The notes beneath the pieces are model-generated. The model worked only from the letters and a program-made list of their open reading frames with translations, did no database searches and was not told where the DNA came from. Shown piece after piece: positions 8,785-20,021 of a DNA stretch of 64,000 nt (the first letter of the stretch is position 1; each line of letters opens with the position of its first letter). Source of the DNA: Tenrec ecaudatus (lineage: Eukaryota; Chordata; Mammalia; Afrosoricida; Tenrecidae); the NCBI RefSeq assembly GCF_050624435.1, contig NC_134536.1, positions 130,912,758 to 130,976,757 of the forward strand. Reading direction: 5' to 3'. The translations under genes and the position numbers were made by a program.

Positions 8785-10850
8785 CTGAGGAGGCAGAGAA
8801 CAATGTAAGTACGAGCTTTCTGCTGCCTCTGCCTCCACCTCCTGACCAGATCTACCCACTGGCCTCGCCTCGGGCCCAGCTCCAATCTTGCCTCCTTTGA
8901 GGTATCTTTGCCCACAATGCCTTGCTCCTTTCTGACTTCCACAGTTTCTGATTTCTTCATTCCACTCACATGACCCTTGCAAGCCACTGTCCAGTACGGA
9001 TAACAGCTTCTTAGTCGAGGGTCCCTCCTTTATTGCGTGTTCGGCTCTGGGATGCTGGTCTCGGAGGGGCCACCTTTCTGGTCCTCACAGCATATGGGGG
9101 TTGGCCGGGTCCTGGGCAAATGCTCCACAGGGACAGTGTCATAAATGGAACCCAGCAAAGCTGACAGTCACCCACTAGTCCGGCTCTGTTTGGAAGGCCC
9201 AATTGTTGAAGGCAGGACCCTGGGCATCCTTCTTGGGCAAGAACAGGGCTGGCCAACCCGCCCCGGCTTATCTTATCACACCAGACTGGCAAACACCAGG
9301 GACCCCTGGCAGCCTGATCTCCCGCCAAACTCAAACTCCGCGGAGGGCCTCTGTGGGCTCCTGAGTTTGCTTTTCTGCTTGGACGAGGTTCCCCCTGCTC
9401 TTCCTCACTTCTAAGATCAGGATGCCAACCCAAGGGCCCAGGTATCTTCTGGTCTAACTTCTCACAGAAGCAAACCACCTGGACTCTGGGGAAAAGGAAG
9501 ACGAAGCTGCGGCATTCCCTTGCATGCCATTGGCATACAGGACAGTGCACGGGCCTGCTCCGAACCAATGACCTGCTCGATAGCGTCCTTCGCATCGACA
9601 GCTGGTATTTTGAGCTGGTAGCCACGATGGCCAGAGCTTACAGGAAAGAAACACTCACCCAGTCATACCCAGTGCTCTCAAGGGACTGTCTCCTTCATCC
9701 TCTCCTGTCAAGGGTCCCTAACTGTGTCCTGAAGGGTCTTGGGGCAGGGCTGAGCAGCCTGCCTGCCTGGGCATCTGTCCAGTCCCCTCCATGCTCTCCT
9801 CTCTGTCCTTGCGCTATTTTCCTTTCCTCGGGCTCTCCCGCCGTCTGTCCTGTTTCTACCCTGTGTTGAGTCCCCTCCAGACTTGTCATCTCCCCATCTC
9901 CACTCCTGTTTCCTCCTGACCCATCCCTACCAGCACTTCCTCCCTCCCAGACCTTGCACTCCCCTTACCTCGGCCGCTCAGCTCTCAGACGGGGCGCCTG
10001 GGCACATATGAAGGCCGAGGAGGGTGGGGGCCAGGCAGAAGGGTGGAGGGGAGCTCCCACATTACCTATCACCAGACACCCATCTGGGAGGCCTCTCAGG
10101 GTAGCCCCTCTGATAGAATGCTTGAGCCTTTGGCACTGGGAGACTGTAACCTTCTGAGACAGCTCAGCCTTAGGCAGCTGGCTGCTTACACCTGTGGTCT
10201 CTGCATCTCTGTGAACCAGCTTTGTGTTTGTGTCCGCAGAGGTGGCGGCAGGGCCCTCAGATTTCCCCAGAGCCTTTGTAACTGGGAGAACCCCCAAGTG
10301 AGGTAAGCACCAGCTCTGGAAATGAGTTCATGGCACGTGGTGGACACAGCCTGATGATGGCCTCCTGCGTGAAATGGGCAACCACGCTTGGAACTCTAGC
10401 TTGGCTGACCTTGTACCGAGCTTCAGGACTTCTTGGCTCCGAAGATAAAGCAGTGGCCTGTGTGAGTCAGACAGAGCTTTGTACAACAAAGCCTTCCATC
10501 TTCCGGCCACGGTCCTGGCTCGAGTGCTGGGGTATCCTTTCTTGCTTGACCTTTCCCAGAAGCCAGCTGCTCCCCATCCACTTCTTTGCCACACCTGTCT
10601 CCTTGGGGGAACCCAGCTCCCCCGGGAGGAAGCAGAGCGCAGGGGGTTGCAGTCCGGGACAGGAGACTAGGAAGTCACAGACTGTGACCAAAGCAGCCGC
10701 AGTCACTTGTCCTCAATGGGGCTCGAGCAGTTCCCCTCGGTGCCTCGGCTGTGGGAGGCAAACAATTTGGCAGGTACTTTAAACTTAGTGGTCTTAATTA
10801 CGACAAATTATGAGCCCCTGCCTGATTGACTATATTTGCCTTTAAAAAGA
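8785..10850. other. TSPO2 upstream region, mostly unique
   Basis: It should contain the TSPO2 promoter and its non-coding 5' exon, which I cannot place. Overlapping open frames of up to about 200 codons on both strands are GC-rich shadows with no family resemblance. A segment at 10790-10830 ('gtggtcttaattacgacaaa') is AT-rich and repeat-free. Confidence 0.5.
9267..9277 (-). promoter_or_regulatory. Tandem GATA motif upstream of TSPO2
   Basis: The minus strand reads GATAAGATAAG: two overlapping WGATAR sites next to a CCCGCCCC GC box (9258-9264). It is about 480 bp upstream of the acceptor of the first coding exon, where the TSPO2 promoter or non-coding exon 1 should be. Tandem GATA next to a GC/CACCC-type box is a common layout in erythroid promoters. 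Function is inferred. Confidence 0.4.
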
Positions 10851-10854
10851 AGGC

Positions 10855-11225
10855 TCAGAGGGGGTCTCTGTTACCCAATGCTGCTGTCTTAAAAAGTACC
10901 ACAAGTGGGTGTCTTTCTAGGACAGAGATTTATTTTCTCACAGTCTATTAGCCACATCGAGATCTCAACCAGGTCAGTTCTTTCTGTTAGCCTCCCTCTG
11001 GATTTCTGGCATCTCCAGCAATTCTTGGGGGGTCCCTTTACTTTTATAAGAGGCCTTCAAAAAGTCTGTGGAAAATTTTCATCAGCTTTCAATAACTCCA
11101 ATTTTTCTATGAACATTTGGAAGCCCCCTCATTGACGTGTCCTTGAGTGGGGTCTGCATCTGACCTTGCATGGCTAGTTGGCTTTTTTTTTTTTTTAGCA
11201 GTGATAAGGGTTAGGACCCACCTTC
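10855..11225. repeat. Unclassified interspersed repeat, interrupted
   Basis: The opening 'gctgctgtcttaaaaagtac' with 'gagatttattttctcacagt' resembles a widespread mammalian repeat opening of the 'taccacaa…atttattctctcacag' type. A small inverted-repeat element (11050-11128) sits inside it, and a T-run follows at 11183. Confidence 0.35.
11050..11128. mobile_element. Short inverted-repeat element (MITE-like, mariner-type)
   Basis: The left arm 'ggccttcaaaaagtctgtgg' and the right arm near 'ctatgaacatttggaagccc' are imperfect reverse complements around a roughly 25-bp centre. This '…ttcaaaaagttcatggaaa' pattern is typical of short non-autonomous mariner elements in mammals. It is too small to encode anything. 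Confidence 0.5.
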
Positions 11226-11229
11226 CATT

Positions 11230-11566
11230 GTTCTTGTTAGGTGTCTGTTCCGACCCATAGCAACCCTCTGCACAACGGCATGGAACAAGGCTGGGTCCTG
11301 CGACATCCTCACTATTGTCCCTAGGCGTGAGTCCGCTGTTCCAACCACTGTGTCAACTCATCTCATGAAGGGGCTTCCTTTTGTCCGTCTCCCCCTTCTA
11401 CTCAACCAAGCTTGATGTCCCTCTCTCCTGACAACGTGTCCAAGTCTGTGAGACGGCGTCTCCCATCCTTGCCTCAAAGGAGCACTCTGACTACACTTCT
11501 GCCAAGACAGAGTGGTGGTTTGTCCATTTAGCAGTCCACGGTACTGTCTTTGAAAAAGGTTTATGG
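11230..11566 (-). mobile_element. RTE-type LINE 3' end, antisense
   Basis: Antisense order: 'cttgttaggtgtctgttccg', 'acccatagcaaccctctgca', 'accactgtgtcaactcatct', 'caagcttgatgtccctctct', 'ggagcactctgactacactt'. It matches the longer copies at 20335 and 49305. It stops exactly where the SPIN element begins. Confidence 0.85.
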
Positions 11567-11777
11567 CAGTGATTCTCAACCTGTGGGTCGTGACCCCTTT
11601 GGGGTGTGTGTGTGTGTGTGTGTGTCAAACGACCCTTTCACAGGGGTTGCCTGACTCATAACAGTAGCAAAATTACCATTAAGAAGTAGCAATGAAAATA
11701 ATGTTATGGTTGGGGGTCACCACAACATGAGGACCTGTATGAAAGGGTCGCGGCGTGAGGAAGGTTGAGAACCACTG
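11567..11777. mobile_element. SPIN-type hAT transposon, short non-autonomous copy
   Basis: Terminal inverted repeats 'cagtgattctcaacctgtgg' and '…aaggttgagaaccactg' bracket 211 bp. Internal blocks 'tcgtgacccctttgggg', 'acgaccctttcacagggg' and 'gggggtcaccacaacatgag' match the SPIN/Charlie hAT MITE layout. The flanking octamers gtttatgg and gtttgttg agree at 6 of 8 positions, fitting an aged 8-bp hAT target duplication. A (GT)n tract (11604-11625) has grown inside. No transposase is present. SPIN elements are known for horizontal transfer among tetrapods including tenrec. Confidence 0.85.
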
Positions 11778-11784
11778 GTTTGTT

Positions 11785-12455
11785 GGCACGTACTCCACCT
11801 ATCATACAATTCAATCGTTCAATCATATCAAGAAGAGTTGTACAGTCATCACCCCAATCAATTTCAGAACATTGTCTTCTCGTCCGCATTGTTGTTGGCT
11901 CCCCCACTTTCCCATTTCCTCTGCATTGCCCCTAAGAAATTAGTTATCCAATTTACCTAGTATCTTCAATTTATTTATTGTTATTATTATTTTTAATCAT
12001 TTTATTGGAGCTCACACAGCTCTTACTACAATCCGTACACACATCCATTGTGTCAAGCACAGTTGTACATTTGTTGCCCTCATCATTTTCAAAACATTTT
12101 CTTTCTACTTGAACCCTTGGTATCAGCTTCTCATTTTTCCCTCTCCTTTCCCCCAATCCTCCCTCACTCATGAACCCTTGATAATTATAAGTTATTATTA
12201 TATTTTCATGTCTTACACTGACCACTGTCTCCCTTCACCCACTTTTCTCTTGTACATCTCCCCGGGAGGGGGTTATAGGTAGATCATTATGATTGGTTCT
12301 ATCCCCCCCACCTTCCCCTTCCCCTCTTGGTATTGCTACTCTCGTGATTGGTCCTGAGGGGCGTATCTGTCTTGGACCCCCTGAGTTTCCAGCTCTGATC
12401 TGCGTGGTACTTGCATAGTCTTCTCTAGCACCACAGTTCAAGCCCATTGCTTCTT
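11785..12455 (-). mobile_element. LINE 3'-end sequence, antisense (two pieces)
   Basis: 11785-11945 has 'catacaattcaatcgttcaa' and 'agagttgtacagtcatcacc'. 11985-12455 begins 'catttattggagctcac'-like ('ttttattggagctcacacag') and continues 'acatccattgtgtcaagcac', 'tttctacttgaacccttggt', 'ccgggagggggttatagg'. The same order occurs at 34570, 39310, 40890 and 45700. The sense copy at 55627-56235 ends in an A-run, which shows that this is a LINE-1-like 3' end. Confidence 0.75.
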
Positions 12456-13356
12456 CTTCAGTCTTCCTTCGTCAAGGCCCCTACATTAGTATGACCTTAT
12501 GAGACACAAGGAAAGAGAACTCTTTTCTAACAGGGTGGGGGTCCAGGTACAGGGCTTCTGACGTCTACATTTCTATTACCCACATGGTTAAGGGTGACCT
12601 AGCCAACAGGGGGGTGACCTGCCTTCAGACCCCTCTGGTTGTGAATTCAGTGAAGGGGTTGCAGCCAGGTCTTGTTGAAGTGTTTGGTAGCGCCTGGGAG
12701 CTCCTTAGGCCCCACCCTAGATCGGAGGAATCAAAATGAGCGTTTAACCAGACCGCCAGGTGATGCCTCTTTACACCACGGTTTGTAACCTGGTTCCGGT
12801 TCCGTCTTCCTTTCCCAGTGCTCCCAGCAGGTTCTTCTCCGGTCAACTGTGGCCAAGGAAACAATTTTGGAACAATCTCAGATTTTAAAAAATTGGGGGT
12901 GAACTGGCATGATCAACAGAAAAGTTCTGGGTCCAAGTCCAGTTAGAAACAAAATCTGACACCCCCACCCCGAAAAAAAAAAAGTTCTCTCCCTCTTGGA
13001 AAGCAAAGGCAGCCAGGAGAGAGAAAGCGTAGGAACCCCATCTCTTGGCCATTGGATTCAGAGCAGCGTGGGAAGCAGCAGTGCCCCAGTCACAGATGGT
13101 GGCGCACGGTGGCACTTTCAATGTGCTGGTTCCCATGGGCCGCCAAGAACCCTGAAAGGGCTAACCACACCTCATCCGAGACTCCCAAAGGGCTTTGACC
13201 CGCCATTTCCCCCGTTCTAGTTATTTTCAGGATCAATCAAATTTTTAAAATTTCAGGTCTGTTTTGGTTTTGCTTCGTCAGCTGAAGCCCTGATTTTAAT
13301 GACCTCTGATTGGGGTCAACTAAGGCCAGCAAAGGGGTCTGTTGGGAGGGGTTTCA

Positions 13357-13398
<42 letters not shown>

Positions 13399-15985
13399 AC
13401 GTTCTGTGCCCAAGACCTCCCTCCTCTCAAAGAAAGTGCCCAGACGGCAGCGATTCCCAGCCACTCCCAGCCATGGCTGGACTTTGTCAGCAGACCTGGA
13501 CAGGCTCCTCCACCTGACTTTAGGGTGACTCGTGGGCAGGTCTTTGTGCCGGGAAGTTCCAAGCCACACCTGTCCGGACTCCCTGCCTACCGGTCTGCTG
13601 GCTTGGCGATTGGCCCTGGCTGGCCCCTCTGGTTCTCAGAAAGGAAGTTCCTCTTCCCAGAGAAGCCACCAGCCTCTGGGAGCCCTTGGGTGGTAAGGTG
13701 AGCACTCTGCTGGGGTTGCTGGGGGTGGTGGTGGTGGTCATTGTGATGGGGTTTCCTGGGGCTCAGGGGAGAAGGAAGAGGAGGAAAACCGGACTAAAGG
13801 AAGGGTCACTGCCGGCTGGTGTGAAGACCCGGGGCCAGGGTGGAAAGCCAGACTTTGCTAATGAATGCTGCCCATGAATGAGATCAGAAGCCATCCATCC
13901 CGGCACTAGGAGCACAGGTGATGGGTGAGGTGCAGCGAGAATCCAGGCGCGGGAAGGTGGCGAGTTTCCTCAGAGGCTTTAAACAGAGCTTTGCAGCAGC
14001 AGACTGCTGCTTTTTGCTGTAGGAGGCGGTCCCCTAGGGGCAGGGGGTGCGAGCCTGCCCAGGGTTCCTCGCCTTGGAGAGCGGCTAGCCAGAATGGGCT
14101 AGAAGTGGCCCGAGGAAGTGGAGGACGAAGAAATGGAGAGCCCAGGTGTGGGGTGGGGAAGCTCTCGCCCACACCCACTAGCTACAGCGCTACAGACCCT
14201 ACTCAGAGGAACGTGGGACCTTGCACCTTCCTGGGCCGGGGTGAGGTGGGCATAGAGTGGGGCCCCACCCAGATGGCCTGGAAGAGCTGCCAGCCTGGGA
14301 GACCTAGGGCCCCCGGTGGCTGCTGGGCCAGGTGAATGAATGGCTTTCCTGGGAGAAGCCTAATGGGGTTGTGGAAAGCCATAGACTTCAATTGCTCTGG
14401 CTTTAGGGGTTGCTCTAAGCACCATCCATTGGGGGTGGAGGAGGGGACTTGGACTCTGCTCTTTGGAGGCCCCAAGAAGGTTGCTGCTATAGAATCAGGG
14501 AAGTCTCCTTCTTTCTTCCTCTCTCCCCAGAGCCTTGGCTGGCAGAGGGTGCGGGCTGGGCATCCCTCACTGGGAACCTGAGGGTGTGTCTTCCACCCCT
14601 ATTCATTTTGACCTTGGTTTTGCTTCGTCCTCCTCTACCTCCATGTCTCTAGAGAGGGAAAGGAGGCAGTCTGAGAAAATAAGAAGGGGCAGGAGAGAAA
14701 GGGGTGCTCCTGAAAGCCCTCAGCCTCACTGTTCATCCTGAGCATCTGCCTTCTGCCTCCCACTGGAGCTTAATCATCCCGCCCACCCTCACAGCGGGGA
14801 GGAAGCGCTGCTCCCTCGTCAGTGCTGGAGATAAGCATCACACCTAGCTCATCCTGGGGCTGCTGGGAGGAGGCAGTGTCAGAAGTCATGTCGGGAGCTT
14901 AACCTCGGCAAATAAGCCGATGATTATTAATGTGGAGGAACCGCAGGGATGGAGGGGACGCTTACTGAGCCAACCCCCAGCCATTCTCCCCAGATTTGCG
15001 GTGCCACCAATGTGTCCCTCAAGGAGCTGATGGACACAGTGGCCGCACCCAGGGCTCGCACATGACAACAGTCCCAAGGGTGGCCCAGGACCAGGTAGTG
15101 TTTCATTCTAGTGTCCACAGAGTCTCTCTGGCTTGGAACCGACTTGCAGGCATCGAACAACCCATGTGTCTGGTTACCTAGAAGCGCGCTGCATGTAGAC
15201 CTGGCCCCACGCAGGCGGGACCTCCAGCTCCGGGGCTGGATTTTGATGGCAAAAGAGCAAAGCGGAGCATGCCTTTGCTGGTTCCATTTCCAATGAGGGC
15301 AGAAGGGAAATAGGTCCGGCCTGCTCTAGTCCACAGTCCCAAGGAGGCAGAGGGCTATCTGCTACTGGAGAAGGGGGCAGGGGGCTTTGATTCTCGGGGC
15401 CCGAGGAAGGAGGGAAGAAGGTGGGGAGTACGGTTGGTCTACGGAAGGAGGGGAAGCCTTGGGCCACAGCCTTCGCTCCTGGTGGGAGTGAAGGACAGGA
15501 AGAGGAGTATGTGTGAGCAGCGTGGCCAATGCAGGCCCCGGTGGACCAGCCAGAGGGCCCTCGGAGGACCTGTGAGTTACCCTGACAAGAAGGGCATTGT
15601 GCCCCAAAGCGCCTACCGACTATGCACTGTAACGCTCATGGGGAGCCGTTGGGTTCCAGTCCCTCAGAGGCTCCTTGAAGTTGAGGAAGATGTCCTTTTT
15701 GGCGGGACTGAACTTCCTCCAGCATCTGGTATCCAGAAGATGCTCAGTTGGGTGGGGAAACCACACGGGACCGCATATAATGCAGAGGTGCCTATTGTGG
15801 CGGGTGGCGATGGGAGGGATTTCAGTGCAGGGCTGGTGGGCCAGGGGAGGCGCTGGTGAGCAGGAGGGATCCATAGGAAGGTGGGCAGGATGGGAGAGCA
15901 GGTGACAGGTGAAGCAGAGACGTGCAAGAGCAGAAGCCTGAGGTTAGTGGTAACAAGGCGTGAGGGGCCCCGTTTGGCCGGAGTG
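12456..15985. other. Intergenic, mostly unique sequence
   Basis: No exon or RNA gene is recognised. The stretch includes a GT microsatellite (listed separately). Around 14750-14930 lies a repeat-free block with 'gtgctggagataagcatcac' (a GATA site) and 'gccgatgattattaatgtgg', which could be regulatory for either divergent gene; this is speculation. Many GC-rich open frames on both strands are shadows. Confidence 0.45.
13359..13396 (+). repeat. (GT)n microsatellite
   Basis: About 19 perfect GT dinucleotides. Confidence 0.97.
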
Positions 15986-15989
15986 GACT

Positions 15990-16165
15990 GGTACTAGTTG
16001 TCGTCAAGACCCCCGACTCACGGTGACCCCGCGTGTGTTTCAGTAGACCTGTGCTCCACAGGGTTTTCAGTGATGGATTTTTGGAGGCAGATGGATCACC
16101 AAGTCTTTCTTCTGAGGTCCGTCTAGGCAAACCTGAACCTCCTTCTTTGGGGTGATAACTATTGA
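15990..16165 (-). mobile_element. SINE of a second AfroSINE subtype, antisense
   Basis: It shows 'gttgtcgtcaagacccccga', 'ctgtgctccacagggttttc', 'agtctttcttctgaggtccg' and 'caaacctgaacctccttctt'. The 'cttctgaggt' body differs from the commoner 'ggagtagaaagcctcatctt' body, so a separate subtype is likely. Similar copies lie at 43595, 44255 and 48580. Confidence 0.65.
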
Positions 16166-16509
16166 CACCGATGAGGGACTCCTGGACAAATGTTGGAAAT
16201 GAAGGGGCAAGAGGAAGAGCAGGAGAGAGGAAAAGGCAGATTCTGGGGGCCTCCGGAGAAGCTGGTATCTGTAAGGGAGGCCGCCGAGAAGCCAAAGTCC
16301 TTATTTAGATAATGGCCTTGGCCGGTAACCAGGTGAGCTTGCGGCTCCTGTGTGTTTTTGCCCTGCCTCCCTCCAGCTTCACCTACGGCCCCCACCTTTG
16401 ATATTCTTTCCACGTTTACTTCCAATTTTAACCCTTGTCACCCTTGTCATACTTTCTGACCCAAGTAAGGACATTCAGAGACACACATTGCTAGACAGTG
16501 CTTTATCAT

Positions 16510-16725
16510 CTACAGGGAACCCTGGTGGCCATGGTTACGTGGTTAGGTGCTCAGCTGTTAACCTAAACGTGAATGGTTCGAACTCACGAGCCCTTCCATG
16601 GGAGAAAGATAAGGCAGGTACTCCCGACAGGATGGACAACCTTCGAGACCCTGGGAGGCAGTTCTACGCTGTCCAGTAGGGTTGCTCCGAGTTGGTACAG
16701 GCTTGCCAGCGACAGGTTCTTGTTT
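16510..16725 (+). mobile_element. AfroSINE-type SINE
   Basis: It begins 'gggaaccctggtggccatgg' and has a B box 'gaatggttcgaactcacg', then 'gaccctgggaggcagttcta' and a diverged tail 'gttgctccgagttggtacag'. Confidence 0.85.
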
Positions 16726-17317
16726 GATAGCTTCACATCTTCCTCTGCCAGTAGTCTGAGAGAGGAGTCTTGGGCCACGACTCAAAGTGTAACAAGTCCC
16801 AACTGAGAAGTGCTCTCAGTGTGAAGTACACAGGGATTTCCAAGGCTTAGTATAAAAGTACTGTGAAATAATTTTTGTACGACACCCATATTTTACATGG
16901 ATCCCACATGGAAATGCAATCTTGGAAGATCATGTTAATGAGAATGGATCATTAAAATGGGTGACTCCCATTTTCCCTTTTGCTTTTTAAATGTACCTAC
17001 TGAAAATGTTGAAATCACAGGTGTGATGCACATTCTGTTTTTACTGGACAACACTCCTTGGATCTTTACAAACCAAGCCACACAAAACTCCAATGAGTTG
17101 CTGCCAGTCATTTCCAACATACATGGCCACCCCATCTATGGCTGATTCTCTGGATGGAGATTGCCAGGCTCTTCTTCGGAGGCACCTCCGGTGAACTCAG
17201 ACCTCGGCCTTTTGGGTCACAACTGAGCATGTTCACTGTCTGCTCTGACTTTGAGAGTCGATATTTACATAGATGTGGGAGTGTGTGCATATATAAATAT
17301 ATGTATTATGCGAACGA
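16726..17317. other. Non-coding, no clear feature
   Basis: AT-rich sequence with scattered A/T runs. The piece at 16930-17110 is repeat-like but not assigned. Confidence 0.35.
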
Positions 17318-17705
17318 GGTCATTGTCAGGTGCCCGGGAGTCAGTTCTGGCTCATAGTGGCCCTGTGCACAGTAGCCGGAGACGCTGCTGCCGAGCACAC
17401 ACACACAAGCCCCACAAGTGTTATGATGGGGGCCCGGGTCACAGCCACTGTGTCAGTCCATCGAGTTGAGAGCCTCACTCCTTTTCACTGACCTTCCACT
17501 TGATCAATCGGACTGCCTTTCCCCATCATTTTATTGGGTGCCATTTGATTTCCTGATGGCTGTTTCTGTGGATATTGATTGTGGATCCAAGCAAAATGAA
17601 ATCCTTGACTACTTGAATCTTTTCTCCTGTTAGCCCGATGGTATCTATTCCCCTGTGACTTGCTTGTTCCTGGCTCCCCTTGAAAAGGATTGTCCATGTC
17701 AGTAT
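17318..17705 (-). mobile_element. RTE-type LINE fragment, antisense, internally deleted
   Basis: The 3' end ('caggtgcccgggagtcagtt', 'cacagccactgtgtcagtcc', 'cattttattgggtgcc' with deletion) jumps to an internal part ('tgtggatccaagcaaaatga', 'aatccttgactacttgaatc'). The block order matches the copy at 20335 minus several hundred bp. Confidence 0.75.
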
Positions 17706-18409
17706 CTATAGGTCAAGGTAAATATATTGAGAGAGGCAGAAACAGAGGCACCTTATGCATGGCAAGTTTATGTAGCCAATGACCCAGCTGGTGTTTGGAC
17801 TTACGTTGTCTGATTCCAAAGTCAAGCTCTTTCTTCTATCACAAAAGAGTTTAACTTGATGGACCTGGCTATGGGGCGCCGTGGCAAGCTCTTTCCTTGT
17901 TTCCCTTAAGTTGTATTTATTTTGCTGCTACTGTTGAGAAAACGTGGAGAAAAGCCTACACTGATCTCATCGCTTTGTCTGTGACATGTAGTGACACTGG
18001 TGACATTCTTCCATCACCCTCCTCTGAGGCATTCCTCTGGCATGAACATAAACTCGCTGCTCCCCAGGGTTTCTGGCTCTTCGTTTGTGTTGTTTTTGCC
18101 AATTTGGTTCCATCTAGAGAGTTCTTTGAAGAGCAGGATGTTCAAGGCAGACCTTTTTTAAAAATTTTAAGTTTGTTTTTTAGTTTAGCTATTGTTTAGT
18201 TATCTATCTATCGATCTATCTGTTGATTTATTTGTTTGCTATTTGGTTCTAAGGAGCCTTCAGGTAGATCGGTTTAAGGTTTAACGATTCTCTCAGGGAA
18301 ACATTTTTAGGGTTTCATCCACCCCCCAAGGCTCCAGCAAGTCTGGAATCCGGGAGAATTTAAAATTCTGTTTTTCATGCCTCCCTTTAAGATTCTGCTA
18401 TGGAATCTA
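17706..18409. other. Non-coding, no clear feature
   Basis: It contains short TATC-rich runs near 18200-18225. No exon is recognised. Confidence 0.35.
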
Positions 18410-19299
18410 TGATAAAAATATTCAGTCATGGTAGCCGGGCACCATCCCATCCCTTCTTCTAGTCTCACGGCAAAGGAGGTTGTGTATGGGGGTAACTAGC
18501 TACAGTTTCCGTACCTTCTCCTCTTCCTGACTCCTTTCTCTATTGCTCCTGGTAAATAGAGACCGGTTGTTGTGCCTTAGATGGTGGCCTCCAAGCGTTT
18601 AAGGCCCCAGGCTCTATGCAATGGACCAGGAGTAGACCACAAGCATGAGGAGTAGTACACACATCATGAAGCTCCTTCACTGTGATGTCCCATGAAAACA
18701 TTACCCTAAATCTCCAAACCGAGGTGCCAAATCTCGTAAGGCTCAGCAGCCACACTACTCTTTGTTCCTGTTCAGTTTCAGGCTTGGGGCTCATTGTTGG
18801 AAGTCTATCTAGTACACAACCTTAGTCAATTCCACTTTCCATAGGTCTGTAATTAATTGTCGGCAATTGCAACAATTGGCTTTGCAAGTCTTCCCTTAAG
18901 CAGTGTGATTTCTCCATCACAGTTAAATACCCCATCCCTTCCCACTGCCCACACCTGTTCATTATGATTCAACTTTGGTTTCTAACATTTTGCCTTTCCT
19001 TATCTGTTATTTGGATCGACTTATTTCACAGAACATAATGCCTTCAAGTCCCATCCAGATGCTCTCAGCACTTCATTTCCCTACCGGCTGCGTATCTTCC
19101 GTGGTATGCGCATATGCACCACATTTTGTTTATCCATTCTTCTGCCAGTGGGCATTTAGGTTGTTTCCACCCTTTGGCTATTGTAAACAAGGCTGCAATG
19201 AACATTGGTGAATCCATCTCTCTCCAAGTCTCTGCTTTCAAGTATTTCTGGTAACCATGTCGGAGTGGAATTGCTGGGTCACATCATGTTTTCAAGAAA

Positions 19300-19505
19300 G
19301 GCCAGGTCCTGGGAAGGTCCCTTGGGGGGGGGGGGGGGTCAGTGAAAAACAAGAAGCCTCTCCGTGAGAGGAATTGACACAGTGGCTGCAACAATGGTCT
19401 CAGACATAACAATGGCGAGGATGGTGCCGGGCTGGGCAGTGTTTGCTCTGTTGCGCACAGGTTTGCTGTGATTGGGAACGAACTCAGAGGCACCTAACAA
19501 CAATA
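19300..19505 (+). mobile_element. RTE-type LINE 3' end nested in LINE-1
   Basis: Sense order: 'gaattgacacagtggctgca', 'acaatggtctcagacataac', 'aatggcgaggatggtgccgg', then the tail 'ctcagaggcacctaacaaca'. It interrupts the LINE-1 between its 'gctattgtaaacaa' block and its 'ccacactgtcttcc' block. Confidence 0.8.
19324..19338 (+). repeat. Homopolymer of 15 G
   Basis: An uninterrupted G run near the left edge of the nested RTE piece. It is prone to sequencing error. Confidence 0.9.
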
Positions 19506-19966
19506 ATAATCATATTTTCAGTTTGTGTGTGTGTGGAACAACCACACTGTCTTCCACATCAGCCATGCTGTTTTGCATTCTCACCAGCAGTCACTCAGGA
19601 CTCCATTTAAAAATAATTTTTAATTAAATTATTATGATTATTTTCTGTTGTTTGAAAACTCCTAGCTAGCCTATTGGGAGTCAACTAGTGATTTTGATTT
19701 GTGGCTCTCTCATGGCTAATGATACTGAGCGTCTTGTCCTGTGTTTGGTGGCCATGCGGATGTCCTCTTTCATGACATGTCTATTCAAGTCCTTTGCCCT
19801 TTTCATGATAGAATCACTTGTCTTTTTGTTGTTTAGTTGTCAAATTTTGACATATGTTTTGGTTACTAGATTCTTGTTGGAATATAGTCCTGAAGATCTT
19901 CTTCTAGTTGGTAGCTTGCTTTCCCCCACTTTTGGGTGGTGGTGGTGATAGTCATGTCTTTAGATT

Positions 19967-20021
19967 GTTAGATTGGGGAAGGGCGCCCAAGGTGAGCTCA
20001 TGTGCCCTTCCCCAATCTAAC
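19967..20021. repeat. Perfect 18-bp inverted repeat, 19-nt loop
   Basis: The left arm is 19967-19984 (gttagattggggaagggc) and the right arm 20004-20021 is its exact reverse complement. The loop is 19985-20003. It lies within the old antisense LINE-1 but does not look like LINE-1 sequence. Confidence 0.95.

Noticed and set aside
13299-13701. Frames encoding valine-cysteine or threonine-histidine runs
   Set aside because: They are translations of the GT microsatellite.
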